The position numbers and the translations under genes are program-made. Of a stretch of DNA of 23,138 bases, positions 7,508 to 14,626 are shown in pieces. The stretch covers positions 1 to 23,138 of the forward strand of contig CAYJRR010000074.1 in assembly GCA_964372275.1 (NCBI GenBank), read 5' to 3'. The notes beneath the pieces were generated by a model that ran no database searches, was not told the origin of the DNA, and saw only the letters and a program-made list of their open reading frames with translations. This DNA comes from CAYJRR01 sp964372275 [NCBI: uncultured bacterium]. Its GTDB lineage: Bacteria; CAYJRR01. The stretch's first letter is position 1; each line of letters opens with the position of its first letter.

Positions 7508-9079
7508 GTGGGCCGCGAGGCGCTGGCCGGGCTCGCGGCGTTCGGGGTCCTGCTCGGCGCCTATCAGCTTCACCTCGGGACGCCGTCGCTGTGGGGGGAC
7601 GAAGCCGATACCGGGACCTTTGCGCGGATGGTGCTGGATCGCGGCGTTCCAGGGGTGACGCTCGGACGGAACGCGATCCTCGGCGCGGCGTGCGAAGACC
7701 CGTCGGGGCGTGCCCCGTGGCTTCAGGTCTACGTCGGCGCGGCGTCGATGGCGTTGTTCGGTGACGACGCCGCGGGTCTGCGGCGGCTGTTCGCCTTCGC
7801 CGCCGCGCTCGCCTTCTTTCCGCTCTGGGGGTTGCTGCGGGGACGGGTCCGCGCGGCACCGTGGGTGGCAATGCTCGTCCTGCTCCATCCGCAGACGGTG
7901 CTTTTTGCGAGGCAGGCGCGCTACTACCCGCTCGCCATCCTACTCTTCACGGCGGTGGCCTGGCTGTGGCTCGACCTCCGGCCGTCGCGACGCGCGCGCC
8001 GGATCGGGCTCGTGGCGGGCGCAGTGCTGTTGTTCCAGACGCACCCGGTCGTCGCGGCGGCGGCGTGGATCTCGGTGCTCCTGCACGCGGCATGGTCTTC
8101 GAAGGCGCGCGTGCTCGAGGCGGCCCTCTCCGGGATCGTCGGTCTGGCGGGCTGGGTCGTGATCTACGTCTCGGTGCCCGACATCGGCGCGCCGGCATCC
8201 GAGCCCTCGGCGTCGCTCCTCGCGCGGGCGCCGCAACTCTGGCTGGCGAGGACCGGGGTGGGGCTCGCCGCGACGATCGCCGACCTCGACTACGTGGGGG
8301 TGCTGCCGGTCCTGGGATGGGGGGCGTTGATCGCCCTCGCGCTCGCGCGGCGGCGGGTGGCTGCCGTCCGCGAGGCGTGGATCGGAGCCGGAGGGTTCGT
8401 GTTGCTCGCGCTCGCCGTGCACGCCGGGGTGGTCGCGGCCGTGATCGGTGTCGAGACGATGCAGAACGTCGCCGTGCTGCGCTACCTGCCGCATCTCGTG
8501 GCGCTCGCGCCCGTGCCGCTCGTGCTCGGCGCGGAGGCGATCCTGCCCCGGCGTTTCGCCGCGCTCGCGGCGGCGGCGCTCCTTCTCGGCGTCAATCTTG
8601 CCAGCCTCACACACTGGTGGCGTCCGTTCGAGCGGCGGCCGCAGCCGGTCTCCTGGGCCGTCCCCACCTTCCGCGAGATCGTCCGCCCGCCGCCCGACGA
8701 CCTCGGCGCGATCGTCGGGGCGCTGGTCGATGCGGTGCCGGGAGACGGCGCCGTGGCGCGCGTCGTCCCGGATCTCTGGATCGACGTCGTGAACTTCTAC
8801 ACCGCCGGTGAGCTTGGCATCACGCCGGGCGTTCCACCGGCCTCCGAATGCTGGCGTCGCATGACCGCGCACCTGTCGGCCGACGAGGCCCGGCGCCGGA
8901 TCGAGGATCCGGACGTGGCGGTCGTCTTCGGCGCCACCGGCGCTCCGCCCGGCTACGAATCGACACTGCTTCCTTGGCGCCGCGGCCCGCCGGACGGAAC
9001 TCGCCCGGAACTGACCCGCCACACGTTCCACGGCGCCGACGGCGGCGCGGTGCCCGTGCTCCTCGCCCACCGCCACTAG
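7508..9079 (+). CDS. GT-C fold polytopic membrane glycosyltransferase-like protein
   Basis: This 523-aa protein starts at GTG 7508, 1 nt after the oxidoreductase stop, with CCAGGCGG as a nearby Shine-Dalgarno, so translation is probably coupled. An N-terminal membrane segment is followed by LWGDEADT with Asp31-Glu32, the acidic pair expected in the first periplasmic loop of GT39/PMT-type GT-C enzymes. RQARYYPLAILLFT is also typical of the family. About ten hydrophobic segments follow, then a soluble C-terminal tail (about 400-523). The family transfers sugars from polyprenyl-phosphate donors on the outer face of the inner membrane; the acceptor here is unknown. The stop overlaps the convergent gene by 4 bp (CTAG). 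No other sugar-pathway genes are adjacent, so the assignment rests on fold-level motifs only. Confidence 0.75.
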   Translation: MGREALAGLAAFGVLLGAYQLHLGTPSLWGDEADTGTFARMVLDRGVPGVTLGRNAILGAACEDPSGRAPWLQVYVGAASMALFGDDAAGLRRLFAFAAALAFFPLWGLLRGRVRAAPWVAMLVLLHPQTVLFARQARYYPLAILLFTAVAWLWLDLRPSRRARRIGLVAGAVLLFQTHPVVAAAAWISVLLHAAWSSKARVLEAALSGIVGLAGWVVIYVSVPDIGAPASEPSASLLARAPQLWLARTGVGLAATIADLDYVGVLPVLGWGALIALALARRRVAAVREAWIGAGGFVLLALAVHAGVVAAVIGVETMQNVAVLRYLPHLVALAPVPLVLGAEAILPRRFAALAAAALLLGVNLASLTHWWRPFERRPQPVSWAVPTFREIVRPPPDDLGAIVGALVDAVPGDGAVARVVPDLWIDVVNFYTAGELGITPGVPPASECWRRMTAHLSADEARRRIEDPDVAVVFGATGAPPGYESTLLPWRRGPPDGTRPELTRHTFHGADGGAVPVLLAHRH

Positions 9080-10758
9080 AGCCGGTCGGGGTCTTCGCCG
9101 AAGAGTTCCGACAGCAGGCGGCGAAGCAGCGCGTTGTCGGGGCTGTCGCGGAAGGCGCGGATCGCCTCCTCGCGGACGCGGGCGGGGTCTTCGCGGAGGC
9201 CGCGTTCCAGGCGATCGACGCGGAAGGGGTCGACGTAGCGGTATTCGCGGGCGTCGATCACCGGGCGCAACGACGGCAGATCGCGCAGGAAGACGATCGC
9301 CGAGTCGTCCCAGTGTACGAGCCTCCACTCCGGCAGCGTGAGCAGCAACCGGTGGAAGAGGGGTCCGCTCGCCGGCGTGACCGGGATCCGCTTCAGGAGG
9401 AAGGCGCCGATGCCGTAGGCGTCGACGATGCGCCGGAACTCCTGCGGGGACCGGTTCACGCCGAGGTAGTCGCGTTCGTAGAAGGTCGGGTCGAGGACGT
9501 AGCCGTGGAAGAAGACCGGCGGGTCGCCGTCCCAGGCCCAGGCGAGGTAGCTGCCGAACTCGTGCTCGTTGAAGATCCGCGTCCCCTCCGGGAGCGTGCG
9601 CGCGAAGGCCGCGGCCCTCTCCGGGACCGACGCCGGGTCGACCCCAAGTCCGACGCGGCGCGGTCCGGTCGGGGTCGAGTAGCCCGAGACGGCGATCCTG
9701 ACGATGCAGGCGAGCGCGACGGCGGTGACGGCGGCGAGCGAGAGGCGATGCCGGCGGCTCGGGCCGGGTGTGTCCGACGCGCCTGTCGCGCCGGCAGGGG
9801 TCCGGCGTCCGTCGAGGGCGGCGAGCACCGGCAGGGCAAACGCGGCGGTGGTGACGAAGCGGATCGCGGAGAGGCCGAGCGCCGTGAGGCCGCCGAGGCT
9901 CACCGCGGCGAACCAGGGCCGCGAGCCCGCCCGAAACGATCGGACGACGAGCGCCGCCACCGCGACGGAGAGCGCGAGGAAGAGCCAGACCTCGCGCGTG
10001 CCGCGGTAGGCGGAGGAGAGCGTCGGCATCCACTCGAAGTAGTGCTTGCGCATCAGGGCGCCGTGCGCGCCGGTGGAGCCGGCGATCGCCCACCACAGGT
10101 TCATCGGCCCGGTCGGGTGGAGGAAGGTCGTCGCGACGCAGGCGCCGAGGAGCGGGAGCGATCGGCGCCAGTCCCCCGGACGCGCCGCCGCCGCCGCCGC
10201 CACGAGCGACAGGCCGGTGACGATCCCCGAGTGCGCGTTGGTCCAGACGGCGAAGATCGCCGGAATCGCCCACCGGGCCCGTGTCGGCCGCACGAGATCG
10301 GCGCCGAGGAGCGCCAGCGTCCAGGCGCCGGCGACGTCGGAGACGAGCGAGGAGCGCTCGATGAACCGATCGCATCCGGCCCAGAGCGCGAGCAAGGTCA
10401 GCGCCGGCACCGCCGCCGAGCGGTTCCCCGCGTGGCGCGCGAGCCACAACGGGGCCGCGGCCCCGACCACCACGAGCAGCGTCTTGGCCAGGACGAGACC
10501 GTCGAATCCGCCGGCGAGGTAGAGGAGGTAGGCGCCGAGGTGCGAGCCGCCGTGGACGATCCAGTCGGGAGGGACCTCGGTCTGCGCGAAGAGGAACGGA
10601 TCGCCGGCGGGAAAGGCGCCGTCGCGGAAGAAGCGGCGGCCGATCGCCAGGTGCATGTAGAGGTCGTCGCTCTTGCACGGGAACAGCGCGAGCAGGGCCG
10701 CAAGGCCGAGCGTCGCGGTGCACGCGACCGCCCAGAGGCGCCGGTCGACACGTTCCAT
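9076..10758 (-). CDS. Polytopic membrane protein, distant GT-C glycosyltransferase relative
   Basis: This 560-aa protein has an N-terminal membrane segment followed by CKSDDLYMHLAIGRRF, with Asp31-Asp32 and a D-x4-H-like loop, then GDPFLFAQT and WIVHGGSHLG. This pattern is seen in bacterial GT-C-like integral membrane proteins of unknown substrate. About nine hydrophobic segments follow, then a periplasmic domain with RIFNEHEFGSYLAW. A short helical C-terminus (about 520-560) is rich in Arg/Glu and could be TPR-like. Start ATG 10758 has no Shine-Dalgarno, but TACGAT lies 8 nt upstream, consistent with a leaderless transcript. The gene is convergent with the other GT-C gene and shares CTAG with it. 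Enzymatic activity is uncertain; it may be a transferase or a catalytically altered relative. Confidence 0.72.
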   Translation of the reverse strand: MERVDRRLWAVACTATLGLAALLALFPCKSDDLYMHLAIGRRFFRDGAFPAGDPFLFAQTEVPPDWIVHGGSHLGAYLLYLAGGFDGLVLAKTLLVVVGAAAPLWLARHAGNRSAAVPALTLLALWAGCDRFIERSSLVSDVAGAWTLALLGADLVRPTRARWAIPAIFAVWTNAHSGIVTGLSLVAAAAAARPGDWRRSLPLLGACVATTFLHPTGPMNLWWAIAGSTGAHGALMRKHYFEWMPTLSSAYRGTREVWLFLALSVAVAALVVRSFRAGSRPWFAAVSLGGLTALGLSAIRFVTTAAFALPVLAALDGRRTPAGATGASDTPGPSRRHRLSLAAVTAVALACIVRIAVSGYSTPTGPRRVGLGVDPASVPERAAAFARTLPEGTRIFNEHEFGSYLAWAWDGDPPVFFHGYVLDPTFYERDYLGVNRSPQEFRRIVDAYGIGAFLLKRIPVTPASGPLFHRLLLTLPEWRLVHWDDSAIVFLRDLPSLRPVIDAREYRYVDPFRVDRLERGLREDPARVREEAIRAFRDSPDNALLRRLLSELFGEDPDRL

Positions 10759-10766
10759 CGACGGGT

Positions 10767-10772
10767 ATCGTA
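10767..10772 (-). promoter_or_regulatory. -10 element for the gene starting at 10758 (leaderless)
   Basis: Minus-strand TACGAT is followed by 8 nt and then ATG. CCGAACCCCT directly precedes the hexamer, the same 10-mer that lies upstream of the -10 at 3614-3619. No clear -35 is present. Confidence 0.45.
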
Positions 10773-10788
10773 GGGGTTCGGAGAGGCC

Positions 10789-10813
10789 CCGAAGAAGCGC
10801 GAAGCGCGGAACG
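10789..10813. repeat. REP-like GC hairpin unit, copy 3
   Basis: CCGAAGAAGCGCGAAGCGCGG contains GCGC-gaa-GCGC and is preceded by a GGGG...CCCC dyad (10773-10790). It lies between divergent genes, in the same orientation as copies 1 and 2. Confidence 0.6.
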
Positions 10814-10851
10814 TCTCGTTCCCGTCCATCGCCTCGGCGCGGCGCATCCGG

Positions 10852-10857
10852 TAGAGT
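10852..10857 (+). promoter_or_regulatory. Possible -10 element for the metalloprotease operon
   Basis: TAGAGT lies 29 nt before ATG 10887. Unlike its divergent partner, this gene would have a leader of about 22 nt with an AGGGGGGA Shine-Dalgarno (10872-10879). The hexamer is weak and no -35 is seen. Confidence 0.25.
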
Positions 10858-10886
10858 GCGGCCGTCACCGCAGGGGGGAACCGAGC

Positions 10887-11963
10887 ATGCGAAACTGGAT
10901 TCGGAGGGTGGCGGCGTGCCTGCTGGCCGCGGCCGCCGGTTGCGACGCGGACGGGCCGGTCGAGATCTACGTCCTCTCCTACGACAACGACGCCGACGAG
11001 ATGCGACTGGCCGCGCGCACCGTCGAGACGATCGAAAGCGTCTCCGAGGTGCGCGGCGCGGTGACGCGTCTGGTCAAGGAACCGTCGATCGCCGCGGAGG
11101 ACGGCTCGATCCGGCTCGACGGGGGCGAACCGGCGACCGCCCTCTTCACCGAGCGTTCCGACGGAGCGCTCGTTCCGGAGGATTGGGACTCGCTCCTGCT
11201 CCTCAGCTACTACCACCACCTGGAGGCGTCGGTCGCCTACTTCGAGTCGCTCGGCGTCGACACCGCAGAGATCGTCCCCCTGCCGTCCTACTACCGTCTG
11301 GAGTACGGGCTCGAACAGTCGATCGTGGGACTGGTCGACAACGCGGCCTACGTCCCGTCGCTCCACGCCTTCTTCCTGTTCGACCCGTTCTTCCTCGACC
11401 AGGTGCCGTTGGCCGCAAACGACGGCGTCGTCACCCACGAGCTCGGCCACGCCGTCTTTCACCGGATCCTGAACGGCGACGAGCGGGAGTCGGTGGAGTA
11501 TCGCGAGAACTGGCCGCCCGAGGCGGTGGCGCACCTGGGAGGCTTGCACGAGGGCCAGTCCGACGTCTTCGCCGCGATGCAGTTCGACGAGCCCGACTTC
11601 TTCCGCTTCAGCGTTCCGCAACGGTTCAACGACCGGGACATGGAGGAGGTCAGGACCCTCACGCCGGCGCTCGTCTCGGCGCTGGGGGACGGGAGCGCCG
11701 AACCGCACCAGGTCGGGGCGGTGATCGCGTCGGCAATCTGGCGGGTGTCGGAGACGGTCGGTCGCGACCGGGCGGCGGAGATGACGCTCGCGGCCGAGGA
11801 GGCGATCGCCAGCCAGGACCTCGGCCCCGATTTCCGGATCAGCGACTTCCTGGTCCGCTTCGTCGAGGAGGGGGACGCCGGCGAGCAGGCGGCCGCGTGC
11901 GAAGCGTTCTGCGATCAGTTCGACGCGATCCAGGAGGAGATCGATCCATGCGCCTGCCCGTAG
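10887..11963 (+). CDS. Predicted lipoprotein zinc metalloprotease (gluzincin, M36/M4-like)
   Basis: This 358-aa protein has a lipobox-like AAGC with lipidated Cys19 and Asp at +2. HELGH (184-188) supplies two zinc-ligand His and the catalytic Glu. HEGQSDVFA with Glu222 fits the third ligand, resembling the GEGWSDF of fungalysin (M36). EPHQVGAVIASAIWRV with His274 resembles the downstream His-x2-Gly...LW region of M36 and thermolysin-type enzymes. The glutamate lies 34 residues after the second His, a little farther than in thermolysin. A Cys-rich tail (CEAFCDQF...CACP) could form disulfides. It is probably exported and membrane-anchored; the substrate is unknown. ATG 10887 has a strong Shine-Dalgarno. 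It is the first gene of an operon, and its end overlaps the next gene by 16 bp. The class is fairly certain; the exact peptidase family is less so. Confidence 0.82.
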   Translation: MRNWIRRVAACLLAAAAGCDADGPVEIYVLSYDNDADEMRLAARTVETIESVSEVRGAVTRLVKEPSIAAEDGSIRLDGGEPATALFTERSDGALVPEDWDSLLLLSYYHHLEASVAYFESLGVDTAEIVPLPSYYRLEYGLEQSIVGLVDNAAYVPSLHAFFLFDPFFLDQVPLAANDGVVTHELGHAVFHRILNGDERESVEYRENWPPEAVAHLGGLHEGQSDVFAAMQFDEPDFFRFSVPQRFNDRDMEEVRTLTPALVSALGDGSAEPHQVGAVIASAIWRVSETVGRDRAAEMTLAAEEAIASQDLGPDFRISDFLVRFVEEGDAGEQAAACEAFCDQFDAIQEEIDPCACP

Positions 11964-12577
11964 TCCTCGTCGTGGCGCTCCTGCTGGCGGCCGGCCACGC
12001 GTCGGCCGCGCCGGAGGATCCCCTCACCCGTACGCGACGTCCGCTTTCGGGCGATCCGCCGTGGAGGACCGCGGTTCTACTGGGCGCCGGCCTGGAGGCG
12101 GTCAACACGGCCGGCGGGCGGCACGAGCTGATCCGCGATTTCCAGGTCCAGGCGGCTCATCGACTCTCGCCCCTCTTCACCGCGCGCGCCGTCTACGACT
12201 ACTCGCAGCTGCGCGAGGGCGGGGCGTCGGGTTTCGAGGCGGTGACCAGCTACTCCTCGATCGCCGCCCGCGCCGACGTGACCCTCGGCACGCGGCGCGA
12301 GCAGTTCGTCGTCGGCGCCGGCCCGGCGCTGGTCGTCACCGCCTCGCGCCTCACCGACGACCTGGCGGGGACGAGCGTCGGCGGAATCGCCTACCGTCCG
12401 GCGCTCTCCTACGGCGCGGGGCTTCGGTGGATGGCGGGCTCCTTTCCGATGGCGATCGACTTCACCGGTCAGCAGCGTTGGACGCGCCACGACTTCCGCG
12501 CGGTGCTCTCCTTCGGATGGCCGCTGCTGGCCACCCGACGGGCGCCGGCCGAGGAGGGAAAGGGGTCGATGCGATGA
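11948..12577 (+). CDS. Exported beta-barrel-like protein
   Basis: This 209-aa protein has a clear signal peptide, cleaved near ASA-APED (residue 20). The mature part shows many alternating amphipathic strands (about eight; for example FTARAVYDYSQL, QFVVGAGPALVVTA, ALSYGAGLRWM), as in small outer-membrane barrels. However, it ends in a charged tail (RRAPAEEGKGSMR) rather than a terminal aromatic. AGGAGGA at 11932-11938 is a strong Shine-Dalgarno for ATG 11948. The start lies inside the end of the metalloprotease gene (16-bp overlap) and the stop overlaps the next start as ATGA, so the three genes are translationally coupled. No family is recognised. A link with the neighbouring protease or lipoprotein is inferred from context only. 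Confidence 0.78.
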   Translation: MRLPVVLVVALLLAAGHASAAPEDPLTRTRRPLSGDPPWRTAVLLGAGLEAVNTAGGRHELIRDFQVQAAHRLSPLFTARAVYDYSQLREGGASGFEAVTSYSSIAARADVTLGTRREQFVVGAGPALVVTASRLTDDLAGTSVGGIAYRPALSYGAGLRWMAGSFPMAIDFTGQQRWTRHDFRAVLSFGWPLLATRRAPAEEGKGSMR

Positions 12578-13344
12578 GCGCCGTCATGTCGAAGATCCTC
12601 GCCGCCGGCCGCCGACCGTTTCTCCTCGGGCTGGCCGTCTACCTGGGTGGCTGCGCGACCCTTTCCAGCATGCAGGGGGCGCGCACGGTCGAGCCCGGCC
12701 GCACGCGCGTCGGCGTCCACGGGAGCCTGCAAGGCGGCATGATTCCGGGGTTGGAGAAGCTCCTGCCGGAGGACGTCCCGCCGGTGCCACCGCCCCTTCC
12801 GCAGGTGGAGATCGAAGTGCGCAACGGTCTTCGTGAACGCTGGGACTGGGGGGCGCGACTCTTCCTGCTCGGCGTCGCCGGGGACGTGAAGTTCCAGTTC
12901 CTGGACGGCGAGCGGTGGGCCGGCGCCTTCGCGCCGGGGGCCTCGATCGTCCACCTTCCCGGGATCCCCGACCTGTTCTACCTGAACGACCAGGTCACGC
13001 ACTCGGCGAGCGAGCTCGACATCTTCCTCCCGGTCCTGTTCGAGCGGCCGGTCGGCACCTCCTCCAGCCTGGTCTTCGGTCCGAAGATTCTGGCGCGCCA
13101 CTACTGGTACACGCTCGACGCTCCCGAGTTCGTCGGCCGCAGCCGCCGCTTCCTCTACGACGTGGGAGGGACCGCCGTCTTCCACTGGCGGCGGACGAAG
13201 AAGTGGTCGTTCCCTCTCGAGGTCTCGGTCTTCCGCGACCTGACCGAGTCGACCGGCTGGTCCTACTCGCTGGGCCTCGGGATCGCGATCCAGGACGGCC
13301 GACGCGACGTCGTCCATCCGGCGGAAGGGGACGCCGAGCATTGA
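12574..13344 (+). CDS. Predicted lipoprotein, beta-strand-rich
   Basis: This 256-aa protein has an N-terminal signal with Arg-Arg and a canonical lipobox LGGC (Cys27). The mature region starts ATLSSMQGARTVEPGRTRVGVHG, a pattern seen in outer-membrane lipoproteins with a barrel-like body. Strands follow at GARLFLLGVAGDVKFQFL, SSLVFGPKILARHYWY and SYSLGLGIAIQDG. ATG 12574 overlaps the previous stop as ATGA, with AAGGGG upstream; Met5 (12586) is an alternative start. The gene ends inside the TTGA that starts the glycosylase gene. The family is not recognised, and the function is unknown. Confidence 0.78.
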   Translation: MSAVMSKILAAGRRPFLLGLAVYLGGCATLSSMQGARTVEPGRTRVGVHGSLQGGMIPGLEKLLPEDVPPVPPPLPQVEIEVRNGLRERWDWGARLFLLGVAGDVKFQFLDGERWAGAFAPGASIVHLPGIPDLFYLNDQVTHSASELDIFLPVLFERPVGTSSSLVFGPKILARHYWYTLDAPEFVGRSRRFLYDVGGTAVFHWRRTKKWSFPLEVSVFRDLTESTGWSYSLGLGIAIQDGRRDVVHPAEGDAEH

Positions 13345-13967
13345 GCGCCGGGCGCAGGGCGTTGGTCGCCTTGCATGCGCGTCTCGATGCGTGCGTGCGC
13401 TGCCCCGAGATGATCCGCCCGGTGGTCCACGGGCCGCCGGTCGTGAGCCGGATCTACGCGCTTGGCCAGGCTCCGGGCCCGCACGAGGCGAAGTTCGGGC
13501 GCCCGTTCGCCTGGACCGCCGGCAAGACGATGTTCCGCTGGTTCGAACGGACGCTCGGCGTCGACGAGGCGACCTTCCGTGCGCGCGTCTACATGGCGGC
13601 CGTCGCCCGATGCTTCCCGGGGAAGGAGCGCGGCGGAGGCGACCGGAAGCCCGATCCGGGCGAGATCGAGCGCTGCCGGGAGTTCATCGCCGGCGAGGTG
13701 GCGATCCTTCGGCCTCGTCTGGTGATCCCGATCGGCGCGCTGGCGATCGAGCAGGTGCTCGGCCGGAAGGCCCCGCTCGCCGAGACGGTCGGAAGGCCGC
13801 TCCGCGCGCGCTTCCACGGGGACGAGGTCGACGTGATCGCCCTGCCGCATCCGAGCGGCGCGTCGACCTGGCATCGCACCGAGCCGGGGATCGGGCTGCT
13901 CGCCGAGGCCCTCGCGCTCCTCGGCCGCCACCCCGAGTGGCGTCGCGCCTTCACTCGAGCGCGGTGA
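13341..13967 (+). CDS. Uracil-DNA glycosylase, Fe-S family 4/5-like
   Basis: This 208-aa cytoplasmic DNA-repair enzyme would excise uracil from DNA as the first step of base-excision repair. Motif 1 is GQAPGPHEAKFGRPFAWTAG (about 50-70), the uracil-binding loop of the thermophile-type families. Motif 2 is LPHPSGASTWH near residue 170. Cys18-x2-Cys21 with Cys91 and Cys112 can ligate the [4Fe-4S] cluster that these families carry. The Cys91-Cys112 spacing (20 residues) is longer than the usual family 4 spacing. The start is inferred as TTG 13341, overlapping the previous stop as TTGA. Later TTGs at 13362 and 13371 are possible, but ATG 13408 would lose the first Cys pair. The last 17 bp overlap the convergent gene. 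Its place in an envelope operon is odd and may be only positional. Confidence 0.88.
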   Translation: MSAGRRALVALHARLDACVRCPEMIRPVVHGPPVVSRIYALGQAPGPHEAKFGRPFAWTAGKTMFRWFERTLGVDEATFRARVYMAAVARCFPGKERGGGDRKPDPGEIERCREFIAGEVAILRPRLVIPIGALAIEQVLGRKAPLAETVGRPLRARFHGDEVDVIALPHPSGASTWHRTEPGIGLLAEALALLGRHPEWRRAFTRAR

Positions 13968-14571
13968 ACTGCACGCCGGCGTACCAGGCCAGGACCTCGT
14001 CCCGCGCCGCCGACAGCGCGGCCGGCGAGCCGGCGGCGCTCACCACCACCACCCGCTTGCCCGTCGGGACGAAACGCTCGACCACGCGCAGCGACTCGCC
14101 GGCCGGCGTCAGCCCTTCGGCCACGACGTCGCACGCCGCGAAGCCGCGGAACCGGTTCCGGTCGACCGAGATCGCCGTCACCTTCGGGAGGAGCGAGCGA
14201 TACTGGGCGCTCCAGTTGCGATTGCAGATCGCGTCGATCGTCACCCTGTCTGCGTCGTAGACGCTGGCGAAGAGGTGGAGCTCACCCGCCTCCGCCGGCC
14301 GCCGCCAGTGGACCTCGACGATGCGCACGCCGTCCTCCTCCCGCGTCCTCTCGGTCGAGCTCCACCCCGCGCCCGACGGTCTCACCGTCATGATCGACCC
14401 GTCGGCGCTCGCCACCGACTCGGAGGTCGGAGCGCTCTTCGGGGTCGCGGAGGGGGGGGCGGTCCCCGTCGTCGGCAGGCCGCCGCGCCGCTCGATCCCA
14501 CGCGTCAGCGCGAGGTAGGCGATCAGCCCCATCACCGCAACCAGGAGCGCGAACGAAGCGCGGCGAGTCAC
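13951..14571 (-). CDS. Membrane-anchored hypothetical protein, possibly PsbP/DUF1795-like
   Basis: This 206-aa protein has one N-terminal membrane segment (about 5-24) and then a low-complexity Pro/Ser/Thr linker to about residue 60. A soluble periplasmic domain follows, rich in Val/Arg strands, ending VERFVPTGKRVVVVSA...ARDEVLAWYAGVQF. That end resembles the last strand-helix-strand of PsbP/DUF1795 (DcrB-like) domains, a weak similarity. Start GTG 14571 has no Shine-Dalgarno, but GATACT lies 8 nt upstream. It converges on the glycosylase gene with a 17-bp overlap and follows the lipoprotein gene on the same strand after 55 bp. The role is unknown. Confidence 0.72.
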   Translation of the reverse strand: MTRRASFALLVAVMGLIAYLALTRGIERRGGLPTTGTAPPSATPKSAPTSESVASADGSIMTVRPSGAGWSSTERTREEDGVRIVEVHWRRPAEAGELHLFASVYDADRVTIDAICNRNWSAQYRSLLPKVTAISVDRNRFRGFAACDVVAEGLTPAGESLRVVERFVPTGKRVVVVSAAGSPAALSAARDEVLAWYAGVQFTALE

Positions 14572-14579
14572 GCGCCGTC

Positions 14580-14585
14580 AGTATC
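14580..14585 (-). promoter_or_regulatory. -10-like element for the gene starting at 14571
   Basis: Minus-strand GATACT is followed by 8 nt (GACGGCGC) and then GTG. The spacing matches the other leaderless candidates here. The 55-bp gap also holds CCCC-GTTC-GGGG (14597-14608), a short hairpin without a U-tract. Confidence 0.35.
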
Positions 14586-14626
14586 CCACGCTTCGTCCCC
14601 GTTCGGGGCTCACCGTTCGCTGCGAC

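Noticed and set aside
7940-10723. Minus-strand open frame spanning both GT-C genes
   Set aside because: It is out of frame with the well-supported membrane proteins and lacks hydrophobic segments or motifs.
13951-13967. A third CTAG-type shared stop
   Set aside because: The overlap is 17 bp and the stops are TGA on both strands, so it is an ordinary convergent overlap.
14597-14608. CCCC-GTTC-GGGG hairpin as an intrinsic terminator
   Set aside because: It has a 4-bp stem with no following U-tract on either strand.
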